Positions 34,573 to 42,785 of a DNA stretch of 64,000 nucleotides are shown here, in pieces (the first letter of the stretch is position 1; each line of letters begins with the position of its first letter). A program made the position numbers and the translations under genes. Source of the DNA: an uncultured Streptococcus sp. (GTDB lineage: Bacteria; Bacillota; Bacilli; Lactobacillales; Streptococcaceae). The DNA is taken from the NCBI RefSeq assembly GCF_901875575.1, contig NZ_CABFMF010000011.1, positions 248,001 to 312,000 on the forward strand, given 5' to 3'. The notes under the pieces are model-generated. The model was not told the DNA's origin. It worked only from the letters and a program-made list of their open reading frames with translations, and made no database searches.

Positions 34573-35303
34573 GAGATAGCATTTCAGACTTTTTAGAGGG
34601 AAAGCAGGGCTTGTCTGCAAATTCCAAGCAGTCCTATAAGTATGATCTGGAGCAATTTTTAGACATTGTTGGCGAGCGGGTTTCGGAGACTAGTCTCAAG
34701 ATTTACCAAGCCCAGCTAGCCAATCTAAAAATCAGCGCCCAGAAGCGAAAGATTTCGGCCTGTAATCAATTTCTCTACTTTCTCTATCAAAAAGGAGAAG
34801 TGGACGGATTTTACCGCTTGGAATTAACCAAACAAGCTGAAAAGAAGACCTCAAAACCAGAACTGTTAAACCTAGACTCTTTTTGGCAGGAAAGTAATTA
34901 TCCAGAGGGGCGTTTACTGGCTCTACTTATCTTGGAAATGGGACTCTTGCCGAGTGAGATTTTAGCTCTCGAGGTTGAGGATATCAATCTGGATTTTCAG
35001 GTGTTACGAATCAAGAAGGCTTCCCAGCAGAGGATTGTCACTATTCCTACGACCTTGCTTTCAGAATTAGAACCCTTGATAGACCAGACCTATCTTTTTG
35101 AAAGGGGAGGGAAAGCCTATTCCCGTCAGTGGGCCTTTCGTCAGTTAGAAGCTTTTGTCAAGGAGAAAGGTTTTTCATCCCTATCAGCTCAAGCCTTACG
35201 TGAACAGTTCATTCTAAGACAAATAGAAAACAAGGTCGATTTGTACGAAATTGCAAAAAAATTAGGATTAAAAACAGTTCTGACCTTAGAAAAATATAGA
35301 TAA
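34569..35303 (+). CDS. XerD-like protein lacking recombinase catalytic residues
   Basis: 244 residues with the two-domain layout of tyrosine recombinases: an N-terminal SAM-like core-binding domain and a C-terminal catalytic fold. The key residues have decayed: the first catalytic Arg region reads LLPSEILAL where XerD has LR, and the HxLRH box reads QALREQFILRQ, keeping Arg but losing the histidines; a tyrosine remains in LTLEKYR. In streptococci the true recombinase XerS acts at difSL, so this is a conserved non-catalytic paralogue. It sits directly before scpA (TAATG overlap), which suggests a structural role near chromosome segregation. The start is the ATG overlapping the CBS gene stop. 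Confidence 0.88.
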   Translation: MRDSISDFLEGKQGLSANSKQSYKYDLEQFLDIVGERVSETSLKIYQAQLANLKISAQKRKISACNQFLYFLYQKGEVDGFYRLELTKQAEKKTSKPELLNLDSFWQESNYPEGRLLALLILEMGLLPSEILALEVEDINLDFQVLRIKKASQQRIVTIPTTLLSELEPLIDQTYLFERGGKAYSRQWAFRQLEAFVKEKGFSSLSAQALREQFILRQIENKVDLYEIAKKLGLKTVLTLEKYR

Positions 35304-36031
35304 TGGATATTAAATTAAAAGATTTTGAAGGGCCCCTGGACTTGCTCTTGCACCTGGTCTCTAAGTACCAGATGGATATCTATGATGTGCCCATTACGGA
35401 AGTCATCGAACAGTATCTAGCCTACGTCTCAACCCTGAAGGCCATGCGTCTGGAAGTGACGGGTGAGTATATGGTCATGGCCAGTCAGCTCATGCTGATT
35501 AAGAGCCGCAAACTCCTTCCAAAGGTAGCAGAAGTGACCGACTTGGAGGACGATCTGGAGCAGGATCTTCTTTCTCAAATCGAAGAATACCGCAAGTTCA
35601 AGCTCTTGGGTGAGCACTTGGAAGCCAAGCACCAAGAACGGGCCCAGTATTATTCTAAAGCACCGACAGAGTTGATTTATGAAGATGCGGAGCTTGTGCA
35701 TGACAAGACGACCATTGACCTCTTCTTGGCTTTTTCGAACATTCTAAATAAGAAAAAAGAGGAGTTTTCTAAAAATCATACGACTATCTTACGAGATGAG
35801 TATAAGATTGAGGATATGATGGTTATTGTGAAAGAGTCGTTAGCTGGAAGAGACCAACTACTATTGCAAGATTTATTTAAGGAAGCTCAGAATGTTCAAG
35901 AGGTCATCACCCTCTTTTTAGCAACTTTAGAGTTAATCAAAACTCAGGAGTTAACTCTAGTGCAGAATGAGAGTTTTGGGGATATCTATCTCATGGAAAA
36001 GAAGGAAGAAAGTCAAGTGCCTCAAAGCTAG
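35303..36031 (+). CDS. scpA: Segregation and condensation protein A
   Basis: 242 residues, the kleisin of the bacterial SMC complex. N-terminal KLKDFEGPLDLLLHLV binds the SMC neck, and the C-terminal winged helix binds the SMC cap. Forms SMC-ScpA-ScpB with the product of the next gene, 18 bases downstream. Confidence 0.96.
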   Translation: MDIKLKDFEGPLDLLLHLVSKYQMDIYDVPITEVIEQYLAYVSTLKAMRLEVTGEYMVMASQLMLIKSRKLLPKVAEVTDLEDDLEQDLLSQIEEYRKFKLLGEHLEAKHQERAQYYSKAPTELIYEDAELVHDKTTIDLFLAFSNILNKKKEEFSKNHTTILRDEYKIEDMMVIVKESLAGRDQLLLQDLFKEAQNVQEVITLFLATLELIKTQELTLVQNESFGDIYLMEKKEESQVPQS

Positions 36032-36049
36032 ACTTGATAGAGAGGAAAT

Positions 36050-36619
36050 ATGAGTACTTTAGCAAAAATAGAAGCGCTCTTGTTTGTAGCGGGGGAAGAT
36101 GGGATTAGAGTTCGCCAGTTAGCTGAATTCCTCTCACTGCCACCGACAGGCATCCAACAGAGTTTAGAAAAATTAGCCCAGAAGTATGAAAAGGACCCAG
36201 ATTCCAGTTTGGCTCTGATTGAGACTGGTGGTGCTTATAGATTAGTGACCAATCCTCAATTTGCAGCCATTTTGAAGGAATACTCTAAGGCACCTATCAA
36301 CCAGAGTTTATCTCGAGCTGCCCTTGAAACCTTGTCTATCATTGCCTACAAACAGCCCATCACACGGATAGAAATTGATGCTATCCGTGGAGTCAACTCG
36401 AGTGGGGCTTTGGCAAAGTTGCAGGCTTTTGACCTAATCAAAGAAGACGGGAAAAAAGAAGTGTTGGGGCGTCCCAACCTCTATGTGACTACAGATTATT
36501 TCCTAGATTACATGGGGATAAATCATTTGGAAGAATTACCAGTGATTGATGAGCTTGAGATTCAAGCCCAAGAAAGCCAATTGTTTGGTGAAAGGATAGA
36601 AGAAGATGAGAATCAATAA
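36050..36619 (+). CDS. scpB: Segregation and condensation protein B
   Basis: 189 residues with two winged-helix domains; IEALLFVAGEDGI opens the protein, and LETLSIIAYKQPITRIEIDAIRG is the family signature. An acidic tail follows. It overlaps rluB by 14 bases. Dimer partner of ScpA in chromosome condensation. Confidence 0.96.
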   Translation: MSTLAKIEALLFVAGEDGIRVRQLAEFLSLPPTGIQQSLEKLAQKYEKDPDSSLALIETGGAYRLVTNPQFAAILKEYSKAPINQSLSRAALETLSIIAYKQPITRIEIDAIRGVNSSGALAKLQAFDLIKEDGKKEVLGRPNLYVTTDYFLDYMGINHLEELPVIDELEIQAQESQLFGERIEEDENQ

Positions 36620-37328
36620 GTATATTGCCCACGCAGGTGTGGCCAGTAGGAGAAAAGCAGAAGAGCTGATCAAGCAAGGCTTGGTGACGGTTAACGGCCA
36701 GGTGGTGCGTGAACTAGCAACGACCATCAAGTCAGGCGACAAGGTTGAAGTTGAAGGTCAACCTATCTACAACGAAGAAAAGGTCTATTATCTGCTTAAC
36801 AAACCACGCGGTGTCATTTCCAGTGTGACAGATGATAAGGGTCGCAAGACTGTTGTTGACCTCTTGCCCAATGTGAAAGAACGCATCTACCCTGTAGGTC
36901 GTTTGGACTGGGATACATCAGGAGTCTTGATTTTGACCAATGACGGGGATTTTACGGATGAGATGATTCACCCTCGTAATGAGATTGACAAGGTCTATGT
37001 CGCGCGTGTTAAAGGTGTGGCCAATAAGGATAATCTCCGCCCCTTGACCCGTGGACTTGAGATTGATGGTAAGAAAACCAAGCCGGCTGTCTATGAGATT
37101 CTCAAAGTGGATCCAGTCAAAAACCGCTCAGTGGTGCAGTTGACCATCCATGAAGGGCGTAACCATCAGGTTAAAAAGATGTTTGAAGCTGTCGGTCTTC
37201 AAGTGGACAAGTTGTCACGGACCCGTTTTGGACATCTAGATTTGACAGGTCTCCGTCCAGGTGAATCCCGTCGTCTTAACAAAAAAGAAATCAGCCAACT
37301 ACACACCATGGCTGTAACCAAGAAATAA
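36606..37328 (+). CDS. rluB: 23S rRNA pseudouridine synthase B
   Basis: 240 residues. N-terminal S4 RNA-binding domain (MRINKYIAHAGVASRRKAEE) and a catalytic domain with the aspartate in GRLDWDTSGVLILTNDG, typical of RsuA/RluB/E/F enzymes. Following scpB is the conserved Gram-positive order, which favours RluB. It ends one base into the next start codon (TAATG). Confidence 0.93.
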   Translation: MRINKYIAHAGVASRRKAEELIKQGLVTVNGQVVRELATTIKSGDKVEVEGQPIYNEEKVYYLLNKPRGVISSVTDDKGRKTVVDLLPNVKERIYPVGRLDWDTSGVLILTNDGDFTDEMIHPRNEIDKVYVARVKGVANKDNLRPLTRGLEIDGKKTKPAVYEILKVDPVKNRSVVQLTIHEGRNHQVKKMFEAVGLQVDKLSRTRFGHLDLTGLRPGESRRLNKKEISQLHTMAVTKK

Positions 37329-37570
37329 TGAAACGAATGTTAATAGCACCTGTGCGCTTTTACCAACGTTTTATTTCACCAGCCTTTCCACCCTCTTGTC
37401 GCTTTGAGCCGACTTGTTCAAACTATATGATTCAGGCTATTGAAAAACATGGCTTCAAGGGTGTTTTGATGGGCTTGGCTCGAATTTTACGTTGCCATCC
37501 CTGGTCGAAAACAGGTAAGGACCCCGTCCCAGACCATTTTTCCCTTAAACGGAATCAAGAAGAAAAATGA
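37328..37570 (+). CDS. yidD: YidD membrane protein insertion efficiency factor
   Basis: 80 residues: RFYQRFISPAFPPSCRFEPTCSNYM is the diagnostic stretch with its cysteine pair, and an amphipathic N-terminal helix is typical. Helps the YidC insertase. Last gene of the murI-yidD unit; a long terminator follows. Confidence 0.94.
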   Translation: MKRMLIAPVRFYQRFISPAFPPSCRFEPTCSNYMIQAIEKHGFKGVLMGLARILRCHPWSKTGKDPVPDHFSLKRNQEEK

Positions 37571-37600
37571 GGCTAGGTAAAAATATTTTAGTGAAATGAT

Positions 37601-37650
37601 AAAAACGCATCCTATCAGGTTTGAGTGAGCTTGATAGGATGCGTTTTATT
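37601..37650 (+). terminator. Terminator of the murI-yidD unit
   Basis: AAAACGCATCCTATCA pairs perfectly with TGATAGGATGCGTTTT across a 14-base loop, then TATT. The 16-bp stem with A/T ends acts in both directions. Confidence 0.9.
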
Positions 37651-37669
37651 ATGTAAAGATGTTAGTTGA

Positions 37670-37772
37670 TACTCAATGAAAATCAAAGAGCAAACTAGGA
37701 AACTAGCCGCAGGCTGTACTTGAGTACGGCAAGGCGACGTTGACGTGGTTTGAAGAGATTTTCGAAGAGTAT
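37670..37772. repeat. BOX element, boxA-boxC form without boxB
   Basis: About 103 bases from TACTCAATGAAAATC to TTTTCGAAGAGTAT. The boxA core AAGAGCAAACTAGGAA and the boxC core TACGGCAAGGCGACG, followed by TGACGTGG, are those used in BOX-PCR typing of pneumococci. The boxB module seen in the second copy (42355-42504) is absent. It lies between the yidD terminator and the piuA stop codon, 14 bases from the latter, so it forms the 3' end of piu transcripts. Confidence 0.88.
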
Positions 37773-37786
37773 GAGTTTGAAGTTGC

Positions 37787-38758
37787 TTATTTCAAGCCTT
37801 TTTGTGCGTCTTCAATCATGAGTTTTGTTGATTCAAGACCACCTCCGCTGAGATACCAGAGGTCTGGTGTTAGTTGGATAATTTTCCCATTTTTAGCAGC
37901 AGGAGTTTCAGCGATGAGGGCATTTTCTAGGACGCCATCGTTGCTTGAGTTGTCACCACCGATGGCAAGGGTACGGTTGATAACAAAGAGGATATCAGGG
38001 TTGATTTCTTTGACACTTTCAAAGCTGACTTCTTGTCCGTGGCGAGAATCTTCAAATTGAGTATCAGTTGGTTTGAATTTCAAAGTTTGGTACAAGAAAG
38101 AAAAACGAGATTGGGCACCAAAGGCTGCCATTTTTCCTTCGTTGAGGAGGATAGCAAGGGCTTTTTTGTCAGAATTTTCATTTTTAGTAGCGACTTCTTG
38201 AATGCTCTTGTCCAGCTTAGCCAACTCTTCCTTGGCTTTCTGTGTACCAGTTTCGCCGAAGGCACTTGCTAAGGATTCAATGTTGCTTTTAGTTGAAGTC
38301 CAATAGTCTTCCTTGCTTGCTTGAAAGAGCACGGTTGGGGCGATTTCTTTGAATTTGTCTACGAATTTTTGGGTACGTGGTGAAGCAATAATCAAATCTG
38401 GTTCAAGAGCAGCAAGGGCTTCTAGGTCTGGTTCAACCATAGAACCAACATTTTTAACTTTTCCAGCTAGGTCTTTGAGATAGGTTGGTACTGTTTTTGT
38501 AGGCATTCCAACGATATTTTTTTCAAATCCTAGAGCACGAATAGTATCAGCAGCACCGAGGTCAAAGGTCACAATTTTTTCAGGAACTTTTGAAAGTTTG
38601 ACTTCGTCTAGTGAACTTTTAATGGTTATCTCTGTTGGAGCAGAGTTGCTTGTTTCCGACTGGCTAGTGCTTGAGTTTGTATTTGTACTACATGCACCAA
38701 GTAGAAGCAAGAAGCTAGCCACTAGGGCAGTGAAATAAAGTTTAAGGGATGTTTTCAT
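37787..38758 (-). CDS. piuA: Iron-siderophore/haem ABC transporter lipoprotein PiuA
   Basis: 323 residues. Signal peptide with lipobox LLGAC (Cys23), then a serine/threonine-rich tether and a class III helical-backbone binding fold (FatB/CeuE type): VTFDLGAADTIRALGF, NVGSMVEPDLEALAALEPDLIIAS. Known from pneumococcus to bind iron complexes and haem and to be immunogenic. Encoded last in the piuB-C-D-A operon, about 95 bases after piuD, with its own AAGGAG ribosome-binding site. Confidence 0.94.
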   Translation of the reverse strand: MKTSLKLYFTALVASFLLLLGACSTNTNSSTSQSETSNSAPTEITIKSSLDEVKLSKVPEKIVTFDLGAADTIRALGFEKNIVGMPTKTVPTYLKDLAGKVKNVGSMVEPDLEALAALEPDLIIASPRTQKFVDKFKEIAPTVLFQASKEDYWTSTKSNIESLASAFGETGTQKAKEELAKLDKSIQEVATKNENSDKKALAILLNEGKMAAFGAQSRFSFLYQTLKFKPTDTQFEDSRHGQEVSFESVKEINPDILFVINRTLAIGGDNSSNDGVLENALIAETPAAKNGKIIQLTPDLWYLSGGGLESTKLMIEDAQKGLK

Positions 38759-38853
38759 GATTTCTCCTTTTTAAAATGTGATAACGATTTAGGGAGTCTC
38801 TTGGTCTTATTGACTAAGAGACTGAAGGTTCTCTAACTTGAACTTCTATGTTA

Positions 38854-39606
38854 CTAGCTATAGATACAGATTTTCTTGCCGTTGATATCAGCTAGTGTGA
38901 TGGGAATCTCATAAAGTTGACTGAGCAGGTCAGCCTGCATGATTTGATTGGTTCTTCCCTTGCTAAAGACTTGGCCGTCTTTAAAGGCGACAATTTCATC
39001 CGCATACTGACTGGCCATGTTGATATCGTGGAGGACGATGATAATGGTCTTGCCGAGTTCTTCCACCAGTCGCTTGAGAATCTGCATCATGCTGACGCTT
39101 TGCTTGATATCGAGATTGTTGAGTGGTTCGTCCAGCAAGATAAAGTCGGTATCCTGGGCCAGTACCATAGCGATAAAGACACGTTGGAGCTGTCCGCCAG
39201 ACAGACTATCGATGTAGCGGTTTTTTAAGTTAGTCAGTTCCAGATAGTCCAGAGTTTCTCGGATTTTTTCCCAGTCTTCTGCCTTCAGTCGACCACGGCT
39301 GTAGGGAAAACGTCCAAAACTGACAAGTTCTTCAACGGTTAATTTGGCTTGGTAATTGATTTTCTGTTTTAGGATAGTCAGTTCTTTGGCCAGTTCTTGG
39401 GAATTCCAACTTTCGATTTCACGGCCTTTAATACTGAGAATTCCTTGATCCTTCTTTGTCAGTCTGCTCATGATGGAGAGGAGAGTCGATTTTCCAGCAC
39501 CATTTGGACCAATGAAGGCTGTCAGTTTCTGAGGACTGACTTCAAGGGAAATACCTTGCAAAATATCCTGTTTTTGAATGGATTTGTCAATGTTTTCCAG
39601 TTTCAC
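38854..39606 (-). CDS. piuD: Iron-siderophore ABC transporter ATPase
   Basis: 250 residues. Walker A GPNGAGKST near residue 33, Q-loop ILKQKINYQ, signature LSGGQLQR, Walker B FILLDEPLNNLD, switch VLHDINMASQY. FepC-type ATPase. Overlaps the permease gene upstream by four bases. Confidence 0.94.
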   Translation of the reverse strand: MKLENIDKSIQKQDILQGISLEVSPQKLTAFIGPNGAGKSTLLSIMSRLTKKDQGILSIKGREIESWNSQELAKELTILKQKINYQAKLTVEELVSFGRFPYSRGRLKAEDWEKIRETLDYLELTNLKNRYIDSLSGGQLQRVFIAMVLAQDTDFILLDEPLNNLDIKQSVSMMQILKRLVEELGKTIIIVLHDINMASQYADEIVAFKDGQVFSKGRTNQIMQADLLSQLYEIPITLADINGKKICIYS

Positions 39607-40559
39607 TGACGCGTCCTCCTGTATAGTAAGATAAAGAATAAGAGGCCACCCACGCTCTCGATGATCATACTGAAGCGAATTTCCAGCGCAAAGACTCGTT
39701 CAATCAGGACTTGCCCCAAGGTCAAACTGATAAATCCAACCAGAATGGCCACTATAAAGAGTAGCTTGTGCCGATAGTCTTTGATAATCAGGTAGGTGAG
39801 GTTAGCCAGCATAAAGCCGAAGAAGGCCATAGGTCCCACCAGGGCAGTTGCTGTTGAAGTTAAAAGCACGATGCCCCAGAGGAGCTCTTTTTGTTCTTTT
39901 TCAACATCAAGTCCCAGTATCTGAGCTGTTTCTCTTTGCAGATGCAAGACATCCAGAATGACTGCTTTCCGAAAGAAAAAGAGTGTCAAAGCAAGGATAA
40001 TCAGAGAACCGATTGCTAGGATGGAAGTGTTGAGATGTTGAAAGGAGGCAAAAAGACTGTTTTGTAGTTTATCGTATTCGTTTGGATCCATGAGAACCTG
40101 AAGAAATGTACTAATATTTCGAAAGAGACTTCCGAGAGCTAGACAAATCAGCAGGATGAAGACTAAATCTTGTTTCATCAGTTTCTTCAAGTAGCCTTGT
40201 AAGGCGAGAAAGAAGAGGGATTGGACGAGAAGTAAGATTAGGAATTCTAAGATAGGGGACTTGCCAATTTGAAGAAACTTGCTTTCAAAAACCAGTAGCA
40301 GAGTTTGCAATAGGACGTAGAAGGATTCGATTCCTAAAATACTAGGCGTCAGGAAGCGATTTTCTGTCAGGGTTTGAAAACTAATGGTCGAAATCCCAGT
40401 CGCGATGGCTACCAAGAGATAAACGATGATTTTTTGGGAACGCAACTTCCAAGCAAAGGCTGACAAGTGAGTGATGGGCCAAAAGTAGAGAAGACAAGCT
40501 CCGATGGCAAGAATAATGAGAGTCCAGAAGAGCTTAGTATGTTTGCTTTTAGACTGCAT
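39603..40559 (-). CDS. piuC: Iron-siderophore ABC transporter permease
   Basis: 318 residues with about nine membrane helices, FecCD type. Start at ATG 40559 (MQSKSKHTKLFWTL) with GGGGGA upstream; the longer frame to 40607 lies inside piuB. GPMAFFGFMLANLTYLI is the coupling-helix region that contacts the ATPase. Pairs with PiuB as a heterodimeric channel. Confidence 0.9.
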   Translation of the reverse strand: MQSKSKHTKLFWTLIILAIGACLLYFWPITHLSAFAWKLRSQKIIVYLLVAIATGISTISFQTLTENRFLTPSILGIESFYVLLQTLLLVFESKFLQIGKSPILEFLILLLVQSLFFLALQGYLKKLMKQDLVFILLICLALGSLFRNISTFLQVLMDPNEYDKLQNSLFASFQHLNTSILAIGSLIILALTLFFFRKAVILDVLHLQRETAQILGLDVEKEQKELLWGIVLLTSTATALVGPMAFFGFMLANLTYLIIKDYRHKLLFIVAILVGFISLTLGQVLIERVFALEIRFSMIIESVGGLLFFILLYRRTRQ

Positions 40560-41508
40560 CTTTTCGTCCCCCTCTCCAGAGAAGTAGGATAAAGACGAGG
40601 CTCCCAATGATTCCTAGTAGAAGACTGACAGACAGCTCATAGGGCCGAATCAGAACTCGGGATAGGATGTCGCAGGCCAGAACTAGATTGGCACCGACCA
40701 GTGCGACGATGAGTTTGGTTTGACCTAGATTATCTCCGTAGCGCTTGCGAACAAGATTGGGAACGATAACTCCGAGAAATGGCAAGCCGCCCACGGTAAT
40801 CATGGTGACGCTTGTCGTTAATGCAATCAGAAAGAGAGCCAGTTTTTCAAGTAGAGAGTAAGAAATCCCCAAACTTTCACTGGTTTCTTTCCCTAGATTC
40901 ATGATGGTAAAGGTTTGGGACAATTTCCAAACAGCTATCAAGATAATGAGGCCTAAAAAGAGCCATTCATACTGATGAGTCTGAATCATGGAGAAAGAGC
41001 CCTGGGTCCAAGCTGTCATACTCTGAACCAGATTGAAACGGTAGGCGATAACTTCTGTCACAGAACCGATAATCCCGCTATAGATAATCCCAATCAGAGG
41101 CAACATCCACCTTTCCTTTACAGTAAAAATGGTCATAAAGGCTAGGAAGAAGAGGGTGAATACGATGGATGAAACAAAAGCGAAGAGCATCTTTTGGGTC
41201 AGACTAGCCGACGGAAAGACAAAGAGGCTCAGCACCATTCCCAGTTTGGCAGCTTCAGTCGTTCCAACTGTACTCGGAGCAACAAACTGATTTTGAGTGA
41301 TAGTCTGCATGAGAAGTCCTGCCATACTCATACTAGAGGCAGTCAGGAGAATGCTGATAGTTCTTGGGAGACGGGACTCTTGAAAGAGAAGCCAAGTTTC
41401 ATGATTCAGTGCAAAGAGCTTTCCCCATGAAAAATCACTGGTCCCAATGCTAATAGAGAGAAAGACTAGGAGTAGAAGTAAGCCAATTAAATAATGAGAA
41501 AGTTTCAT
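40549..41508 (-). CDS. piuB: Iron-siderophore ABC transporter permease
   Basis: 319 residues, FecCD-type permease with about nine helices. The coupling loop reads GGLPFLGVIVPNLVRKRYGD. The start is ATG 41508 after AAAGGACG, in preference to the ATG at 41523. First gene of the piu operon, overlapping piuC by 11 bases; promoter at 41558-41586. Confidence 0.9.
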   Translation of the reverse strand: MKLSHYLIGLLLLLVFLSISIGTSDFSWGKLFALNHETWLLFQESRLPRTISILLTASSMSMAGLLMQTITQNQFVAPSTVGTTEAAKLGMVLSLFVFPSASLTQKMLFAFVSSIVFTLFFLAFMTIFTVKERWMLPLIGIIYSGIIGSVTEVIAYRFNLVQSMTAWTQGSFSMIQTHQYEWLFLGLIILIAVWKLSQTFTIMNLGKETSESLGISYSLLEKLALFLIALTTSVTMITVGGLPFLGVIVPNLVRKRYGDNLGQTKLIVALVGANLVLACDILSRVLIRPYELSVSLLLGIIGSLVFILLLWRGGRKDAV

Positions 41509-41557
41509 ACCCCGTCCTTTCATGTAGATTTGGTATTGAAATATACCTGCGGATATT

Positions 41558-41586
41558 ACTGTAACACGATTTATTTAATCTGTCAA
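41558..41586 (-). promoter_or_regulatory. Promoter of the piu operon
   Basis: On the minus strand TTGACA (41586-41581), 17-base spacer, TACAGT (41563-41558). In pneumococcus the orphan regulator RitR binds this region and represses it; ritR is present in this window at 51074. The RitR sites themselves cannot be defined by eye. Confidence 0.72.
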
Positions 41587-41651
41587 TAAATTTTCTGACA
41601 ATTTAATAAATAAAACAAGGAGAGAGCGCCAAGCATTTCTCCTCTGTTTTC

Positions 41652-41828
41652 CTATTCTAAAATGTTTTTGCCTTCTTTAACACGCCAACGATAATCTGAT
41701 AAAATAATATCTTCGAGGGAGTAGTTAGCTTTCCAATCAAGATATTTTTTAGCTTTTGAGGTGTCTGCTAGGACGCTAGCTGGGTCACAAGTGTGATGCA
41801 CAACAATCTGGCATGGGATTTTTAACAT
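41652..41828 (-). pseudogene. C-terminal remnant of a GalE-type UDP-sugar epimerase
   Basis: On the minus strand 58 codons end in TAG at 41652. The translation includes DPASVLADTSKAKKYLDW and YSLEDIILSDYRWRV, matching the last helix region of UDP-glucose 4-epimerases (GDPA...KAKK-LGW...WRW). The first 270 or so residues are missing, and no start or ribosome-binding site is seen. Too short for most gene callers. It lies between the piu promoter and the transposase fragment and marks an old deletion or rearrangement. Confidence 0.65.
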
Positions 41829-41938
41829 CGACCCAATAGTTATACTAAAAATCTAATTTTGTATTGACCTCAAAAGTTAGAAAAATAATTTATAGTAAAC
41901 TGAAACAAAACAGTACGCAATGTGGTATAAGCTTCTTA

Positions 41939-42752
41939 TGGAATATTCAATAGATTTTCGTAAAAAAGTTCTCTCTTATTGTGAGCGAACAGGTAGTATA
42001 ACAGAAGCGTCACACCTTTTCCAAATCTCACCTAATACCATTTTTGACTGAGATAGCTGCTGAATTCGGATGTCACCCAACTACCATTCACTATGCTCTT
42101 AAAGCTATGGGATACACTCGAAAAAAGAGAATCACACCTACTATGAACAAGACCCAGAAAAAGTAGCTTTATTTCTTAAAATTTTTAATAGTTTAAAGCA
42201 TCTAGCACCTGTTTATATTGATAAAACAGGATTCGATACTTATTTTTATCGAGAATATGGTCGCTCATTAAAAGGTCAGTTAATAAGAGGTAGAGTATCT
42301 GGAAGAAGATATCAGAGGATTTCTTTGGTTGCAGGGCTAACAAATGGTGAGTTATACTCAATGAAAATCAAAGAGCAAACTAGGAAGCTAGCCGCAGGTT
42401 GCTCAAAGCACTGCTTTGAGGTTATAGATGAAACTGACGAAGTCAATAACCATATCTACGGTAAGGCGACGCTGACGTGGTTTAAAGAGATTTTCGAAGA
42501 GTATTAATCGCTCTAATGACTTACGAAGAGACAATGACGAGCGAGTTTTTTGAAGCTTGCTTTCAGAAGTTTCTCTTGACAATATTAAACACACCATCAG
42601 TCATTATTATGGATAATGCAAGATTCCATAGAATGGGTAATCTAGAACTCTTGTGTGAAGAGTTTGGGCATAAACTTTTACCTCTTCCTCCCTACTCACC
42701 CAAGTATAATCCTATTGAGAAAACATGGGCTCATATCAAAAAGCACCCTTGA
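41939..42752 (+). mobile_element. Decayed IS630-family (IS630-Spn1-like) transposase, interrupted by a BOX element
   Basis: Pieces of one transposase appear in order but in different frames: MEYSIDFRKKVLSYCERTGS from 41939 stops at TGA near 42050; LTEIAAEFGCHPTTIHYAL follows in another frame after an internal loss of roughly 40 codons; YYEQDPEKVALFLKIF follows after a further shift. The DDE region continues on both sides of the BOX element: VYIDKTGF (the family has IDETGF), IIMDNARFH and PKYNPIEKTWAHIKKH. The end is cut at a stop that coincides with the pbp1a terminator. No terminal inverted repeats can be assigned, so it is non-functional. Confidence 0.88.
42355..42504. repeat. BOX element (boxA-boxB-boxC) inserted in the transposase remnant
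   Basis: 150 bases from TACTCAATGAAAATC to TTTTCGAAGAGTAT. It contains boxA, one boxB (CTCAAAGCACTGCTTTGAG palindrome and ACTGACGAAGTCA) and boxC with CTACGGTAAGGCGACG. TA occurs on both sides (42353-42354 and 42505-42506). Removing the element and one TA rejoins the transposase codons GAG-TTA-ATC, reading GEL-IAL. It therefore entered after the IS and duplicated a TA target. Confidence 0.9.
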
Positions 42753-42773
42753 GATTGAAATCTCAAAGGTGCT
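42737..42773 (-). terminator. Terminator of recU-pbp1a
   Basis: On the minus strand AGCACCTTTGAGATTT pairs with GAGATTCAAGG-type complement (AATCTCAAGGGTGCT), followed by five T. It lies 13 bases after the pbp1a stop and overlaps the cut end of the transposase fragment. Confidence 0.87.
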
Positions 42774-42785
42774 ACTATTCAATAT

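Noticed and set aside
37670..37772. RUP element
   Set aside because: Size and proximity to IS630 suggested RUP, but the boxA and boxC cores, including the part used as BOX-PCR primer, identify a BOX element.
42325..42507. 60-codon ORF across the transposase and BOX
   Set aside because: It is the transposase frame running by chance into the BOX element; it has no start signal of its own.
41939..42752. Intact insertion sequence
   Set aside because: Frameshifts, an internal deletion, a BOX insertion and a missing 3' end make it a remnant.
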